Shown: positions 10,386 through 20,704 of the stretch, piece after piece
Layout: the number at the start of each line of letters is the position of its first letter
How positions within the stretch are numbered: the first letter of the stretch is position 1
Assembly (NCBI RefSeq): GCF_025370935.1
Contig: NC_133499.1
Coordinates: forward strand, 9,259,836 to 9,323,835
Origin: Choristoneura fumiferana
Lineage: Eukaryota > Arthropoda > Insecta > Lepidoptera > Tortricidae
Length of the DNA: 64,000 bases
Direction: 5' to 3'
The notes under the pieces: generated by a model
What the model was told of the DNA's origin: nothing
Databases searched by the model: none
Seen by the model: the letters and a program-made list of their open reading frames with translations, nothing else
Made by a program: the position numbers and the translations under genes

Positions 10386-10558
10386 GGATTTTAATGAAAA
10401 TTTGCACTTTAAAATTTAATATTTCGCAAACAGATCACTAAATCGAAAAATCATCTGAGCAACCACCCCAATGGTTTTAAAAGACCTATCCAACGATGCC
10501 ACATACTGCGGGGTCAGTCGAGAAAAAAAATCACCCCCACTTTTCGTCAATTTTTTTT
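10386..10558 (+). mobile_element. rep-E internal fragment
   Basis: Middle part of rep-E (GATTTTAATGAAAATTTGCA, GATCACTAAATCG, AAAAGACCTATCCAACGAT). Both termini are missing. Confidence 0.6.
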
Positions 10559-10879
10559 TAAATTATGATAATGTAATCGCCTGACTAATATAAAGTTTTC
10601 TTGCAAGTTATACAGTTTTTACTTTGGCCTAATTTTATTTCATCGAATGATCGTTTGACATAATTTCATTTCACCTAATTATCAAAATATCACTCCGTGC
10701 GAGGCGTCAAGGTGTTGCTGGACATGATCTACACTGATGATTATCAGCTGTACCTATCATGGCTTTATTTAATGGCAACCTTGCCTGATCGCGTTGGATT
10801 ATTTCAGGGCTATCTCGTCATGCGATAGACGGACTTACCTACAATGAAATTAATCTTAAAGAAGTACTTTACTAATCCA
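10559..10879. other. No feature seen
   Basis: AT-rich; TTTCATTTCACC-type words but no clear repeat boundary. Confidence 0.4.
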
Positions 10880-11109
10880 TCCATATACTACCTATATACT
10901 ATACTATATAATATTATAAATGCGAAAGTGTGTTTGTATGTTTGTCCGTCTTTCACGCCGTAACGGAGCGACGGATCGACGTGATTTTTGGCATAGAGCT
11001 CGAGAGAGACATAGGATACTTTTTATCCTGAAATAATGCACAGTTCCCGAGGGAACGGCGCGCGATAACCGAATACCTACCACGCGGGCGGAGCGCGGAC
11101 AAAAGCTAG
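10880..11109 (+). mobile_element. Helitron-like element
   Basis: 5' part ATATTATAAATGCGAAAG, internal GACGGATCGACGTGATTTTT, 3' end GGACAAAAGCTAG|T (CTAG ends at 11109). The exact TC start is ambiguous within AT-rich sequence. Confidence 0.65.
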
Positions 11110-11804
11110 TTAAGTAATTTATTTATTTTCACCGCTTCAGAGGGAACGCTGCCAGCATTTTCGGAACCTTGCCTAATGGGTCTGGGTTTTTTAAATCATT
11201 AAAAAAAAAAAACATTTTAGCTGTTTATTTCAAGCAAAAGAACAAAAAGCATTTTACAATAATTAAAGAGTCCTTAATCCTAATCTAATCATTTCATCCT
11301 AATCATTTGTTCTAGCTTTCTTTTTTTTTGTTTTTCTACGAAGTGAAAAATTCTAACTTTATTCGTAGGTATCTTGCAATCACGCTCACGCTTATAAGTA
11401 TAATTTAATATGAGTGAGACGGACGGTACGATACGAACTTCGATTTTCGAGGAGCAGGGAGGGGAAGCTACCCCCCCAATAGATTCTAAAAACCGGCCAA
11501 GAGCGTGTCGTACACGCCCAAAATAGGCCAAAGCCAAGTCTCGATGGAGCTGCTTGTTTATCTCTAAAAAGTAATGAAATCTAGACAAAGTCGTGCCAAG
11601 TCTAAGGTCCCTTACTGCGATTTCTTTATTATTATAGTTAATGTTGTGTGACTTGGCCGTTGACTTGTACCCACTAATGTAGAAAGAATGTTTGTATTGT
11701 CCGCGTATTGAGTCTCAACATTTACTGGATAAGACTTAAGACTCAACATTCTTCGAAACGTCGAGGTAAATATTACTCGAGTGTGTTAGCGTGATAAGGG
11801 GTTA
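11110..11804. other. No gene; repeat scraps
   Basis: Contains a rep-L-like block (about 11395-11475, GATACGAACTTCGATTTTCG) and a 45-bp rep-E end (about 11486-11530, CCGGCCAAGAGCGTGTCG). The 99-codon minus-strand frame here spans these repeats and is not a gene. Confidence 0.5.
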
Positions 11805-11942
11805 GTCTCACTTCGTCTAAAAAGCAACTGGTCTATGTAGCATGTGGTCTAAAAAGCAACTGGTCTAAGTAGTAAGTGGTCTATAAGAAAGCTAGTCCAA
11901 TTAGCAAGTGGTCTATAAAGCAGCTAGTCTAAGTAAGTCCCG
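11805..11942 (+). repeat. 16-nt degenerate tandem array, sense orientation
   Basis: Seven consecutive 16-nt units, with no slippage, start at 11815, 11831, 11847, 11863, 11879, 11895 and 11911. All begin GTCTA or GTCCA; two are identical (GTCTAAAAAGCAACTG at 11815 and 11847). A partial unit precedes (11805) and another follows (11927-11942). Consensus GTCYAWRWAGYAASTG. Units differ internally, so this is not a simple satellite. A second array of the same period and opposite orientation lies at 12399-12607. Confidence 0.85.
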
Positions 11943-12239
11943 TTGGTTGTATTTTGTCCCTTGATATATTGTTGGTAAAATATTATTTGTTGTGTCATTG
12001 GTAGTGACCGGACCAAACGGTTGATTCAAAATCCCAACATCTGCTCGCAGCTTCCGTTTTCCTCTTAAAACTGGTTTATGATCGGTACGTGGAACCCCCC
12101 CTTGACGTCACGAGAGCTTCGTTTCGACTTTCTACGTTATTTGAGCGAGAAAATATGTTTTTTTGCTAACATATACTGCTGGTAGTCCTTGCTTCTTTCT
12201 GTTAAAACGTTGCCTGGAAGAGATCGCTCCTAAGCGATT
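11943..12239. other. Spacer between the two 16-nt arrays
   Basis: No recognised repeat or gene. Includes TTGACGTCACG and a stretch with a GAGCGAGAAAATATG word. Confidence 0.4.
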
Positions 12240-12350
12240 AGGATAAGGCCGGCTATTGCTTACCTTGTAATTTTCTCTCTGTGTAGGTACCTGTTTTCTG
12301 TATCGTTTACTCTTTCTGGTGGGGCAATGAAGAGTCCTTTTATTGTATTA
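12240..12350 (+). repeat. LINE-like 3' end (rep-N)
   Basis: CTTACCTTGTAATTTTCTCT ... CCTGTTTTCTGTATCG ... GTGGGGCAATGAAGAGTC. The same block occurs at 51.1 kb with AATAAAGAGTC, resembling the polyadenylation end of a LINE. 3' end only. Confidence 0.5.
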
Positions 12351-12398
12351 CATGTATTTATAATATAGAAGCTAAAAAAAACAACTTAAACCTATACC

Positions 12399-12623
12399 AT
12401 AGACATTAGTAAGATTGACATTTTACTACTTTGACATTTCGCGGTTTGGACCGTCCGAGACGTAGACATTAGTAAAGCTTGTCATTTTACTACTTTGACA
12501 TTTCGCGATTTGGACCACCCGAGACTTGGACGTGGCACGACTTAGACGATGTAAGACATGGACCTCTTACGATGTGGACGCAATTTTGACACTGGACATT
12601 TTACGACTTTCACGTAAGGCGCC
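12399..12623 (-). repeat. 16-nt degenerate tandem array, antisense orientation
   Basis: About thirteen units (12399-12607) with starts at 12399, 12414, 12430, 12446, 12462, 12478, 12494, 12510, 12526, 12542, 12558, 12574 and 12591. Ten are exactly 16 nt, one 15 and two 17. Nearly all carry GAC at positions 4-6 (TTGGACCACCCGAGAC, TTGGACGTGGCACGAC, TTAGACGATGTAAGAC). Four-unit blocks 12399-12461 and 12462-12525 are near copies, a higher-order 63/64-bp duplication. On the minus strand units read GTCYAAGTNGT..., matching the 11.8-kb array. Confidence 0.85.
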
Positions 12624-12940
12624 GGAGGGCTCTAAGGCTTAATCATCTAAACTATAAACTAAGCTATACTACATTACACTAAAGTCATCCGCACATACAA
12701 CACGCATCTGCATATAGAGAGCTTGTCCGCGTGAAACAGAAGGTTCTGAGTTTTCTGGATTCATGTGTGACTTGTGTGTGATATTATCTCATAATCTGAC
12801 GGACTAAGTAATTAGAATCATTTGAAAAATTATAAATACTCACCCTCTTTTTGCGTCGAGTGTTAAAAATGGGTGCCCTTTGTTTCGCATAACAGATTTG
12901 CTTTGAGCAGATTTGTGGCCTTTATTGTGAGAAAGTGAGA
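12624..12940. other. No gene; small rep-R scrap
   Basis: A 27-bp rep-R-like end (CTCTTTTTGCGTCGAGTGTTA) lies at about 12842-12866. Otherwise nothing is recognised. Confidence 0.4.
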
Positions 12941-13262
12941 AATGGCCTTTATTAAGAAACCTGGTAACTGCGGGTGCATCTTAATGTTTACATTAAAGTA
13001 TCGGTAATTCTTTTTTTAACAATGCATATCTGTACATATTGTAGAAAACTTATGACATGCATGTACATAATAATTATTATTCAAAGTCAAAGTCAAAGTC
13101 AAAATACAGGCCATATCTGAACATATTATAGAAAACTTATGATATGCATGTAGATAAAGTTATATATGCGGCTATACATAATAGGCATTAAAACACTCGT
13201 GTGATCTTATTATATATGAAACTCGTACTTTAATGCCTCTCATTATGCACCAGCCACATAAT
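12941..13262 (+). repeat. rep-M copy 1
   Basis: About 320 bp that recur in direct orientation at 16745-17108. Shared words: TTATTAAGAAACCTGGTA, a CAAAGT tandem, GGCATTAAAACACTCGTG, CTTTAATGCCTCTCATTATG. The last two are partly complementary, so a hairpin is possible. Confidence 0.65.
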
Positions 13263-13520
13263 AACGAATCCACTTCATTGCAATATACATGCAGGAGTTA
13301 CATTGTGACACGATAATTTTATTTATTAGATTATGTAATACTTCGTTGAGTAACTTGCCAGATTCTTTTCAATACAGGTTTTTCCGAACCGGTAGTAGAT
13401 TTTTTGACATTCTAAATGAACTGAAATGATTTACGATCACCCGCGACTTTGTTTGATATGGATCCGCAAAGTAACACCTGATGCGTGGACGCAGCCTGGG
13501 AATTTGGAGGGGTCTCTAAT

Positions 13521-13774
13521 CATCATCATCATCCCAGCCTATATACGTCCCACGCGGGCCCAGTGCGGATTGGGAACTTCACACACACCATTGAATTGCT
13601 TCGCAGATTTGTGCAGGTTTCCTCACGATGTTTTCCTTCACCGCAAAGCTCGTGGTAAATTTCAAATGTAAGTCCGCACATGAATTTGGAAAAACTCAGA
13701 GGTGCGAGCCGGGATTTGAACCCACGACCCTCTGCTTGAGAGGCGATAGGTCAAACCACTAGGCCACCACGGCG
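13521..13774 (-). mobile_element. SINE-C copy with 12-bp TSD
   Basis: Minus-strand SINE: tRNA-like head (A box TGGCCTAGTGG, B box GGTTCAAATCC) at the right, ATC repeat (GAT tail) at the left. Flanked by perfect direct repeats GGGGTCTCTAAT (13509-13520 and 13775-13786). It lacks about 50 bp present in other copies, exactly between two CCCAC words, consistent with a microhomology deletion. Confidence 0.85.
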
Positions 13775-13953
13775 GGGGTCTCTAATAATAATTAATTAAT
13801 AGCTATAGGCTACTGGGGCAGAAAATTCCTTTTTTTATTTTGTAAATTTTTAGAACATTTATTTACTTTTGTAAGACATGAAATTAATAGTTAAAAAGAA
13901 GACAAAGGGAACTTTAAAATACCTTGACTAAATATATCTATATATATTAAATA

Positions 13954-14143
13954 TAATGACCCGGATAACTCACGTATTAAATCGAGCACTGCAGTGCGCG
14001 TGTTGCAGCAGCCGCTGGGTCGCGTTGCTCCGAAGACGAAGGGCTACGGATTAGCCCGAAACATGTCGAGCTAAACTCGATTTAAGACGTGAGTTATCCG
14101 GGTCATTATATTTAATATGAGTGAGTCTCACGGTAGTTTCATA
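13954..14143 (+). repeat. rep-J copy 2
   Basis: Inverted ends TAATGACCCGGATAACTCAC and GTGAGTTATCCGGGTCATTA, followed by TTTAATATGAGTGAGTCTC as in the 2.2-kb copy. Confidence 0.65.
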
Positions 14144-14194
14144 TCTATATATTTTACTATTAAAAAAATATATAAAAAGAACACCCCGTCCAAA

Positions 14195-14388
14195 AGATCT
14201 GCCTGTGGCAGGGGTCCCGTGATGCTGGCCGCATTACCCCTTTGGACCGCCAGTGCGATCCGCTGGGGTAGATACGTACCAGCTCTTGGGTCCTCAGAGG
14301 TGTCGACCAACCGGGAAGAAAGGGCCTTTATGAAACACTTCATGTCGGCTGACCAGGGCCCTAAAATCTCTAACAGCAAGCGCCACAA
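14195..14388 (-). pseudogene. Transposon-derived coding remnant (QRGNAAS family)
   Basis: The minus frame contains DTSEDPRAGTYLPQ followed by RIALAVQRGNAAS and GPLPQ. The same signature (QRxSIAIQRxxAAS, then GxLPxG) appears on the plus strand near 40.5 kb ahead of a LINE-like AATAAA tail, so both are probably C-terminal scraps of one retroelement family. I cannot name the clade. No catalytic domain is present. Confidence 0.5.
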
Positions 14389-14404
14389 ACTCGTATTCTT
14401 TTAA

Positions 14405-15510
14405 TACATTTTTAGTAGATTTTTCAATTTCACTGTACGATTTTCAGGGGTCCGGGTCATGTCCTCCGTGACCCCCCCTCCCCCCACCATTCGGACCGCG
14501 CCTGGATTCAACCTAAATGAAGATATTTTGACTGAAGACGGAACGCTGCCAATATCTTCGGAATGTTGCTTAACGTGGCTATTTTAAATATTCATTTTTT
14601 GAATGTCAGTTGAATTTATTTTTGTTTTTTTTTTTTTTTTTATGTAAATGTTTTAAGTTAAAGATTTATTTACAGTCAACACAGCCAAAAGTTAAGGTCG
14701 TGTTTACCTTTCTATATAATTTTAGCTGCACCTATCAATATTTTTATAAATAAATAGATATAATTTAATCGGATCGTAGCAAGTGGCAAGAAGTGGTCTC
14801 TGCCTACCCCTACGGGAAAGAGCGTGATTATATATATGTATGTATGTATAATTTAATTGCTATTTACTGTTCCTGTTTTTTTTTTTCAATTGAACGACTC
14901 ATTTATTTCTCAGACATCTTTATAATTCTTACAATATATTTTATAACAGCTGTTGTATTCAATTTGACTTTTACGAAATATCGCTAGATGGCGTTAGTAT
15001 CGTGCGTGAGGTCCGTTTGACGTTTGCTCGTGATTGGTTAAACAACCAAATGAGCCAACCGTAACCCTCATTGTTCGTTTCGATTTATAGGTACATCACT
15101 TCACAAATAACACAATCAAACTATTAAAATCATGGTATATTATATTATATTGTATATTATTATCTTCCATTCGTCACTGGTGCACGCGCTGCGCGTGCGC
15201 ATACTTGGCGACACCGGTTCGCGCATCGCCGCGCGGAGTACAAGTTCAAGGGAACCGCTTTTACTGGCCACGGACACGACACGACACGACTCGGTCTGAC
15301 GCTTAGTGCAACGCTGGCTTCCTACGGAACGGAAGGGAGTAGCCATTCGCCGCGTTCCCCTCTGTCAAAGTACAAGCCCAACTGGGCATACGAACTTTAT
15401 ACAACAAGGCGCACTCGGATTTCAAACTATACTTTTCGGATATGGAAGGAAATATACTTTGAATTTCGAAAGGACAAAAAAATCTCTAGCTTAAAAGATT
15501 TAATAATAAT
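14405..15510. other. No gene recognised
   Basis: Contains a T-run (about 14623-14641), a TATG microsatellite scrap (about 14836-14848) and a GC-rich patch (about 15180-15260, GCACGCGCTGCGCGTGCGC) with short palindromes. Short open frames here match nothing I know. Confidence 0.45.
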
Positions 15511-15908
15511 AAGATTGTTTTTTGGAATCTTTCTGTATTTTTTTTTCAATTCCAAATTTTACTTTTACCGGTCATCCCGTAAAATCTAAATTGAAAATAC
15601 AAACTGAAATATAGATGCACAGAAAAACCAGAAAAAAGACCAGCACTGGGAATTGAACCCAGGTCCTTGGCATTCCGTGCACGTGCTATACCGCTACAGC
15701 ACTGCTGGACAACGGTACATAGGGGAATATGGGGGGTATATGTGGTGCATAGGGGAAATTCGTGTCTGTACCGTTGTCCAGAAGTGGTATAGCGGTATAG
15801 CACGCGGCACGGAATGCCGAGGACCTGGGTTCGATTCCTCCCAGTGCTGGTCTTATTTTTTCTGGTTTTTCTGTGCATCTTTATTTCAGTTTGTATTTTC
15901 AATTTCGT
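15511..15908. mobile_element. Two SINE-B copies, head to head
   Basis: A minus-strand copy (about 15511-15712) and a plus-strand copy (about 15772-15905) face each other around a short centre with GGGGGGTATATGTGG. Both heads retain the B box GGTTCRATTCC or its complement. The arrangement makes a large imperfect palindrome. Confidence 0.65.
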
Positions 15909-16039
15909 AATAATAAACAAAAATCACATAAAATATATATTATGTTTTTGAAACTAAAAAATCGTCAACTTTCATCGCGTAAAACTGAACTCTATTTCAA
16001 TAGAGCTTGACTTTGCTTATCGACCGAATCGATTCCACA

Positions 16040-16263
16040 ATCTGTGTTTTGAGACAGTTTTGTCTTTCGGAAACTTTTGTCCTCCCTTTTTTTCCGAACA
16101 ACACAGTGGTGGCTGGATATTTTTATGGTACGGTTTTAAGGTGTTTTAAATATGATTTTAATCTAAACTTTGTCTTAACGCCCTTAATAACAGACTCTGA
16201 AAAGCACACTTAAAACCTCACGCAGCAGCATCTAGTGAGACAAAAAACGATAGCCCTCATTAG
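16040..16263 (+). repeat. rep-K copy 1
   Basis: TTTTGAGACAGTTTTGTC ... TTCCGAACAACACAGTGG ... CCTCACGCAGCAGCATCTAG ... AAAAACGATAGCCCTCATT. It recurs inverted at 42893-43345, where it is interrupted. Confidence 0.55.
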
Positions 16264-16744
16264 TGCGAGAGCTCAGGGTTGAATTCGTCTTTGTTTTGAG
16301 TGTTTCGTGTTGTTTGATGTTTTGAACTGTTACTTTGTTATTCAACTTCGTAATTACGGTTTTTGTTATTTTTTTTACCGTTATTGGTTTTGATGTAGTG
16401 CCAAAGAAGACCGTATGGTTTGTGAGATCCCGATAGACAAGCAAAAACACTCGCCACGCGGGTGAAGCCGCCGGCAAAAACTAATTAAAAATTAAACTAT
16501 CACTAATATAATCGATTACCACCCATAGCATATTTAATCGAGATCGGCAATAAATCGATTCGAATTTACATTGTCACAACCTTTAATTGCTTAATGACAT
16601 GTGTCACCGTACCCATCCTACCCGAAAAGTATTATAAACGTATTATTACCAAGGCGTGTGGTTTGCCGAAATAAAGTTTCATTTATTTTTATCTACATGC
16701 ATATCATAACTTCCCTATATATTTAATGTTCAGAAACGACTATA
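16264..16744. other. No gene; Helitron end scrap
   Basis: GCCACGCGGGTGAAGCCGCC near 16456 resembles a Helitron 3' region without the CTAG end. The TTTATCTACATGCATATCAT word near 16687 is an inverted scrap of rep-M. Confidence 0.4.
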
Positions 16745-17108
16745 AAATGGCCTTTATTAAGAAACCTGGTATCTGCGGGTGCATCTTAATGTTCACATTA
16801 AAGTACAGTGCATCTTAATGTTTACATTAAAGTGTCGGTAATACTTTTATTAACAAGCCTATCTGTACATATTGTAGAAAACTTATGACATGCATGTAGA
16901 TAATAATTATTATTCAAAGTCAAAGTCAAAAGTCAAAATACAGGCCATATCTGAACATATTATAGAAAACTCATGTAGATAAAGTTATGTATGCGGCTAT
17001 ACATAATTAGGCATTAAAACACTCGTGTGATCTTATTATGAAACTCGCCTTCGGCTCGTTTCATAAAACACACTCGTACTTTAATGCCTTTCATTATGCA
17101 CCAGCCAC
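16745..17108 (+). repeat. rep-M copy 2
   Basis: Direct repeat of 12941-13262, with a partial internal duplication of TTCACATTAAAGTACAG / TTTACATTAAAGTGTCGG at its start. Confidence 0.65.
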
Positions 17109-17508
17109 ATAAATAACTATTACAAAAAAACGGGAAGTGAATTAAAAATCTATCTAGAGGAGTGAGCTACATTATAATTCTACTATCGATAAAAAATATA
17201 ATATATATTGATCATCCTAGAAAACGAATGTACAAATCGTGTCGTAGCTTGTAATAATACCCGATTCTTGACCATTAAATTACAATGTCATAGAATAAAG
17301 CACCTTCCGTTGTAAACAATAAAACCTCGTTTGCTTTATAGCAACGCAGAAACCAGTTTAGATATGTACCGGTTTGATTATAACGACCTGAACCGGTGAC
17401 GAGCCTGCTCGCAAAAATTTAAATAGGTGTATATTTACATTTCATTTAGGTAAAAGTATAACAAACAGTATATATACTGTTACCCAAATAAAAAGTATTT
17501 ATCTAAAC
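17109..17508. other. No feature seen
   Basis: AT-rich; the target site ATCTAAAC of the hAT element lies at 17501-17508. Confidence 0.45.
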
Positions 17509-17538
17509 CAGGGTTTCTCAAACTTGTGGCTCCACGTA

Positions 17539-18262
17539 CAGATACGCAAACTTCTTGAGCATTAAACAAGGGAGTGGGGGAAAGTTTGCGCACCGTACAC
17601 ATACGAGCAAAAAAAGTACCTAACTATTTAATTAAACTGTAGAATACTTTTTACGTAGATAAATCTACCTCTAAAAATAGTTAGTTTTAATTTTTATAGA
17701 TTGTTAGTGTGCGAAACACAGTGAGTAAATCAGAGCTCTTCGCTTCCTTGATAATCCGTCTGACAGTGCTGACAGACGTTTTTGTAGCATCTGCAGTATT
17801 CTTCACTGTCTCCATGTCACTCTTTCCGTCTTTCATCATAAAGCAATAGCTTGCCTTTTGAAAACCACATTATTTTGTCGTGGCATGGTGTTTTTATTAA
17901 GTATAAAACAATCAACAAAAAAGTTATAATAAAAAGTCAACAAACAATAATAACAACAAATTCAAAAAAACTATAAAGTCAACAAACAACTATAACAACA
18001 AATTCAACAAAAACAATAAAGTCATCAGTCAGTCAACAAAATAAATTACAACAATCACTGTATCACTGCACGCCAGTGTACATAGGAGGCAAAAGAACGT
18101 GGACGCAGCGCGGGACACAAACGTCAACTGATTTACCAATCACGCGATCGACACGGCACTCTTCCGCCGCGCGCTCCACCGCCCGCCGCCCCCCTCCAGC
18201 GATACCTAAAATCGCTTCTGCGCAGGCAAAAGCCATTTGTTCAAGATGTTTGCCGGTATCTG
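17539..18262. mobile_element. Tc1/mariner-like element nested in the hAT
   Basis: Ends CAGATACGCAAACTTCTTGA and, inverted, TCAAGATGTTTGCCGGTATC then TG. TA flanks both sides (17537-17538, 18263-18264). It interrupts hAT sequence that the 42.6-kb copy shows continuous (GGCTCCACGTAC|CCCTG), so boundaries rest on direct comparison. Length 724 bp; internally deleted, keeping only an N-terminal transposase scrap. The centre (about 17930-18050) is CAACAAA-rich. Confidence 0.85.
17703..17886 (-). pseudogene. N-terminal HTH remnant of a mariner-like transposase
   Basis: The minus strand starts with Met near 17886 (MPRQNNVVFKRQ). After one frame change it continues as MMKDGKSDMETV and TSVSTVRRIIKEAK, an amphipathic helix-turn-helix pattern as in the DNA-binding N terminus of Tc1/mariner transposases. 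The DDE catalytic domain is absent. Position inside TA-flanked inverted repeats supports the assignment; the exact clade is unknown. Confidence 0.55.
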
Positions 18263-18827
18263 TACCCCTGTTAAAGTTTCTAGACGACAGCGAACCCCTA
18301 CCTCCCACCCCCCCCACCCCCACCAAAGAAAGTAATGAAACTGGCTGTTGGGGAAACTAAGTTTATTTTTATTTCATCATCATTATAATATAATGTATAT
18401 TATTTTTTCAATAAAAGGTAGCAAATATAGGTAAGAATCTAAGAATCGTCTTGCCAACGAAAATACAAACAAATAAGTAACAAATTTGGAGTTGAAATAA
18501 AAAATACAAGAATACTCCAAAAACCAATCTTGATCATCTTCCCAGTCTTGCAGCCACCATCACGTAAACCTTGTCGCGAACCTACCGTCGGATGGCGAAC
18601 CCCTATGGGTTCGCGTACCTCACTTTGAGAAACCCTGATCTAAATACTCAAAGTTTGTTTTAGTTTTGAGTTTTATAGCCTTTTGTTTTGTTTATTGAGG
18701 TATTTTAAGCTAAGGTTAGTTTTATTTTAATTTTTAATTTATATTTACTCTTTTCTTTTTAGTTTTTTTTTTAGAGATTAAATGAAATATTACTGTGAAA
18801 AAAATGTAATGTACCTATGTTGTTTTT

Positions 18828-19072
18828 AACCCCGACGCAAAAAGAAGGATGTTATAAGTTTGACCGCTATGTGTGTCTTTCTGTCTGTCTGTGGCACCGT
18901 AGCTCTTGAACGGGTGGGCTGATTTGAATTCGGTTTTTTATTTGAAAGCAGGTTTTCTAGCGATGGTTCTTAGACATGTTTCATCAAAGTCGGTTCAGCC
19001 GTCTTTGAGATATTGAACTTTGAAGTGGCAATGTCGGGGTTTTATAATTTTTGTTGGTCAGGTTATCTGTTA
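18828..19072 (+). repeat. rep-R copy, near full length
   Basis: CCCCGACGCAAAAAGAAGG start, GTCTGTCTGTGGCACCGTAG, TTTTTGTTGGTCAGGTTAT end. Confidence 0.65.
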
Positions 19073-19270
19073 AGAGTTCTTCTCCAGGCAGGAAGAACCA
19101 TTTAAATATGAACTAAAATTAGTTTTATATCAATAAATATTATTTAATCTAACTGACCTTGTAGTTATAACCATAGTAAAAGAGGAGAAATATGTAAACT
19201 CTGCTGACCCTTTAGGGGACTTAACTGCCTACTCCGGCGCGGACGCTTAGGATTGTCGATGTCTGTTTTT

Positions 19271-19690
19271 ACCCCCGACGCAAAGAACGGCCGGATGACG
19301 ACCGGATGGCTGAGTGGTTAGAGAACCTGACTACGAAGCTTGAGGTCCCGGGTTCGAATCCCAGTGTAGATATTGTATGAATAATACGACTGTTTGTTCT
19401 CGGGTCTTGAATGTTTAATATGTATTTAAGTATATATTTACCTATATAAGTATGTTTATCCGTTGCCTAGGGTCCATAGTACTAGCTTTGCTTAGTTTCG
19501 GACTAGGTCAATTGGTGTCAAGTGTCCCATGATATGTATATATTTATTTAAAGAGGGTGTTATAAGTTTGACCGCTATGCGTATCTGTGTGTGTGTGTCT
19601 GTCTGTCTGTGGCACCGTAGCTCTTAGACGGGTGGACGATTAGAATGCTGTTTTTTTAATAGAAAGCAGGTTTTCTAGCGATAGTTCTAC
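19271..19690 (+). repeat. rep-R copy split by SINE-A
   Basis: Left scrap 19271-19286 (ACCCCCGACGCAAAGA) and right part 19551-19690 (AAGAGGGTGTTATAAG...) are adjacent in intact copies. The SINE between them shows rep-R is older here. Confidence 0.75.
19287..19550 (+). mobile_element. SINE-A, complete, nested in rep-R
   Basis: tRNA-Arg-like head (A box TGGCTGAGTGG, B box GGTTCGAATCC, CTGACTACGAAGC around the anticodon), body TATGTTTATCCGTTGCCTAG, tail GTGTCCCATGATATG and (ATTT)n. Short flanking repeat AAAGA/AAAGAG. About 264 bp. Confidence 0.8.
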
Positions 19691-19846
19691 ACTTATATAC
19701 TACTCATTAGAACTATACCTAATACAAAAAAATACGTAAGTACGAGCACGCGAACGTAAAAGGTGACCATCTCGCGAAGCGAGCGCAAGACGAGCGAGCT
19801 AAACATAGAAACGTACGGCGCCGCGGCACCGCAGCCTTGACTACAG

Positions 19847-20036
19847 TGCCCTTAGTGTATTTTTTCGGTCACAAAATACGTCTCGATCGCGTTCGCGTTA
19901 AAATCTCAATTTGTATGGAAACATGAACATCGCAAACGTTCCGCTAGAGGCGCTGTTCGTGTTTCCATATAAATAGAGATTTTAACGCGAACGCGATCGA
20001 GACGTATTTTGTAACCGAAAACTTACACTAAGGTTA
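19847..20036 (+). mobile_element. MITE-190 copy 2
   Basis: TGCCCTTAGTGTA ... CTTACACTAAGGTTA, with the same asymmetric centre as copy 1. Flanks are CAG and CTG. Confidence 0.85.
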
Positions 20037-20461
20037 CTGAAAACTTAATCCTCCTTAAATTATCAGTGTGTGCGTGCGGCGGGTGCGTGCGTACCGGCGC
20101 CAACCGGCGCGCACACATAGCGCGCGATGTACTTTTGTTTGTAAGTGGACTTACTTCTCTTTTACTATGTTATAACTTGACATCAACTTAAGTGTCGGTC
20201 AAAGATGAGTAAATATTTGTAAGCATGCCCCACGTTTGATTCAAAATACGATGGCAGGAAGTTTCTATATGATCTGAGATCAGAACATTATACATATTAC
20301 AGGATATTTTGTTTTTCAATAATTTCTATTCGAAGTAGGTTTTTTTTCACACAATCATTATTTTTGGAATAAAAATCCTCGCACGTTCATTTGAGACTCT
20401 CAGTTATAATAAAAACTATTATTATTTGAACAAGCATGTATTATAGGTGGGCTAAAATAGC
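20037..20461. other. No gene; GC-rich patch
   Basis: About 20062-20120 is GC-rich (GTGCGTGCGGCGGGTGCGTG). The rest is AT-rich with nothing recognised. Confidence 0.4.
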
Positions 20462-20640
20462 CACAGACTAGATACCACAAAATGGACTTCGGCGGCGTGG
20501 CAGACCCAGGCGTCGATGGCGGGACGATCTGGACGCCTTTTTCGCAGCAGGTCTGAGATCGCCCAAGAAAGGGTAGAGTGGAGGACATGGGGGGAGGCCT
20601 TTGCCCAGCAGTGGGACACCTCTACAGGCTTCTAAATATA
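20462..20640 (+). pseudogene. LINE C-terminal remnant, frameshifted
   Basis: RRGRPRRRWRDDLDAFF in one frame, then after a shift ERVEWRTWGEAFAQQWDTS and stop, about 20637. This is the (R)GRPxRRWxDDL ... WR.xGEAFAQQW tail of LINE endonuclease/reverse-transcriptase proteins. Only the C terminus is present. Confidence 0.7.
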
Positions 20641-20704
20641 ATATATGTATTACCAAGTATTAAATACAGAAAATAATAATTCTACATACATTAATAAATA
20701 AAAA

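Larger units (their letters stand above)
17509..18637. mobile_element. hAT-type non-autonomous transposon, interrupted by a mariner-like element
   Basis: Inverted ends CAGGGTTTCTCAAAC and TTTGAGAAACCCTG are typical of hAT elements. Flanking 8-bp repeats are ATCTAAAC (17501-17508) and ATCTAAAT (18638-18645), 7 of 8 matching. Without the nested insert (17539-18262) it is about 400 bp and matches, in opposite orientation, the 310-bp copy at 42574-42883. No hAT transposase remains. Confidence 0.88.

Noticed and set aside
11805..12623. CRISPR array
   Set aside because: Units are contiguous 16-mers with no separate unique spacers, units are degenerate, and the surroundings are eukaryotic transposons.
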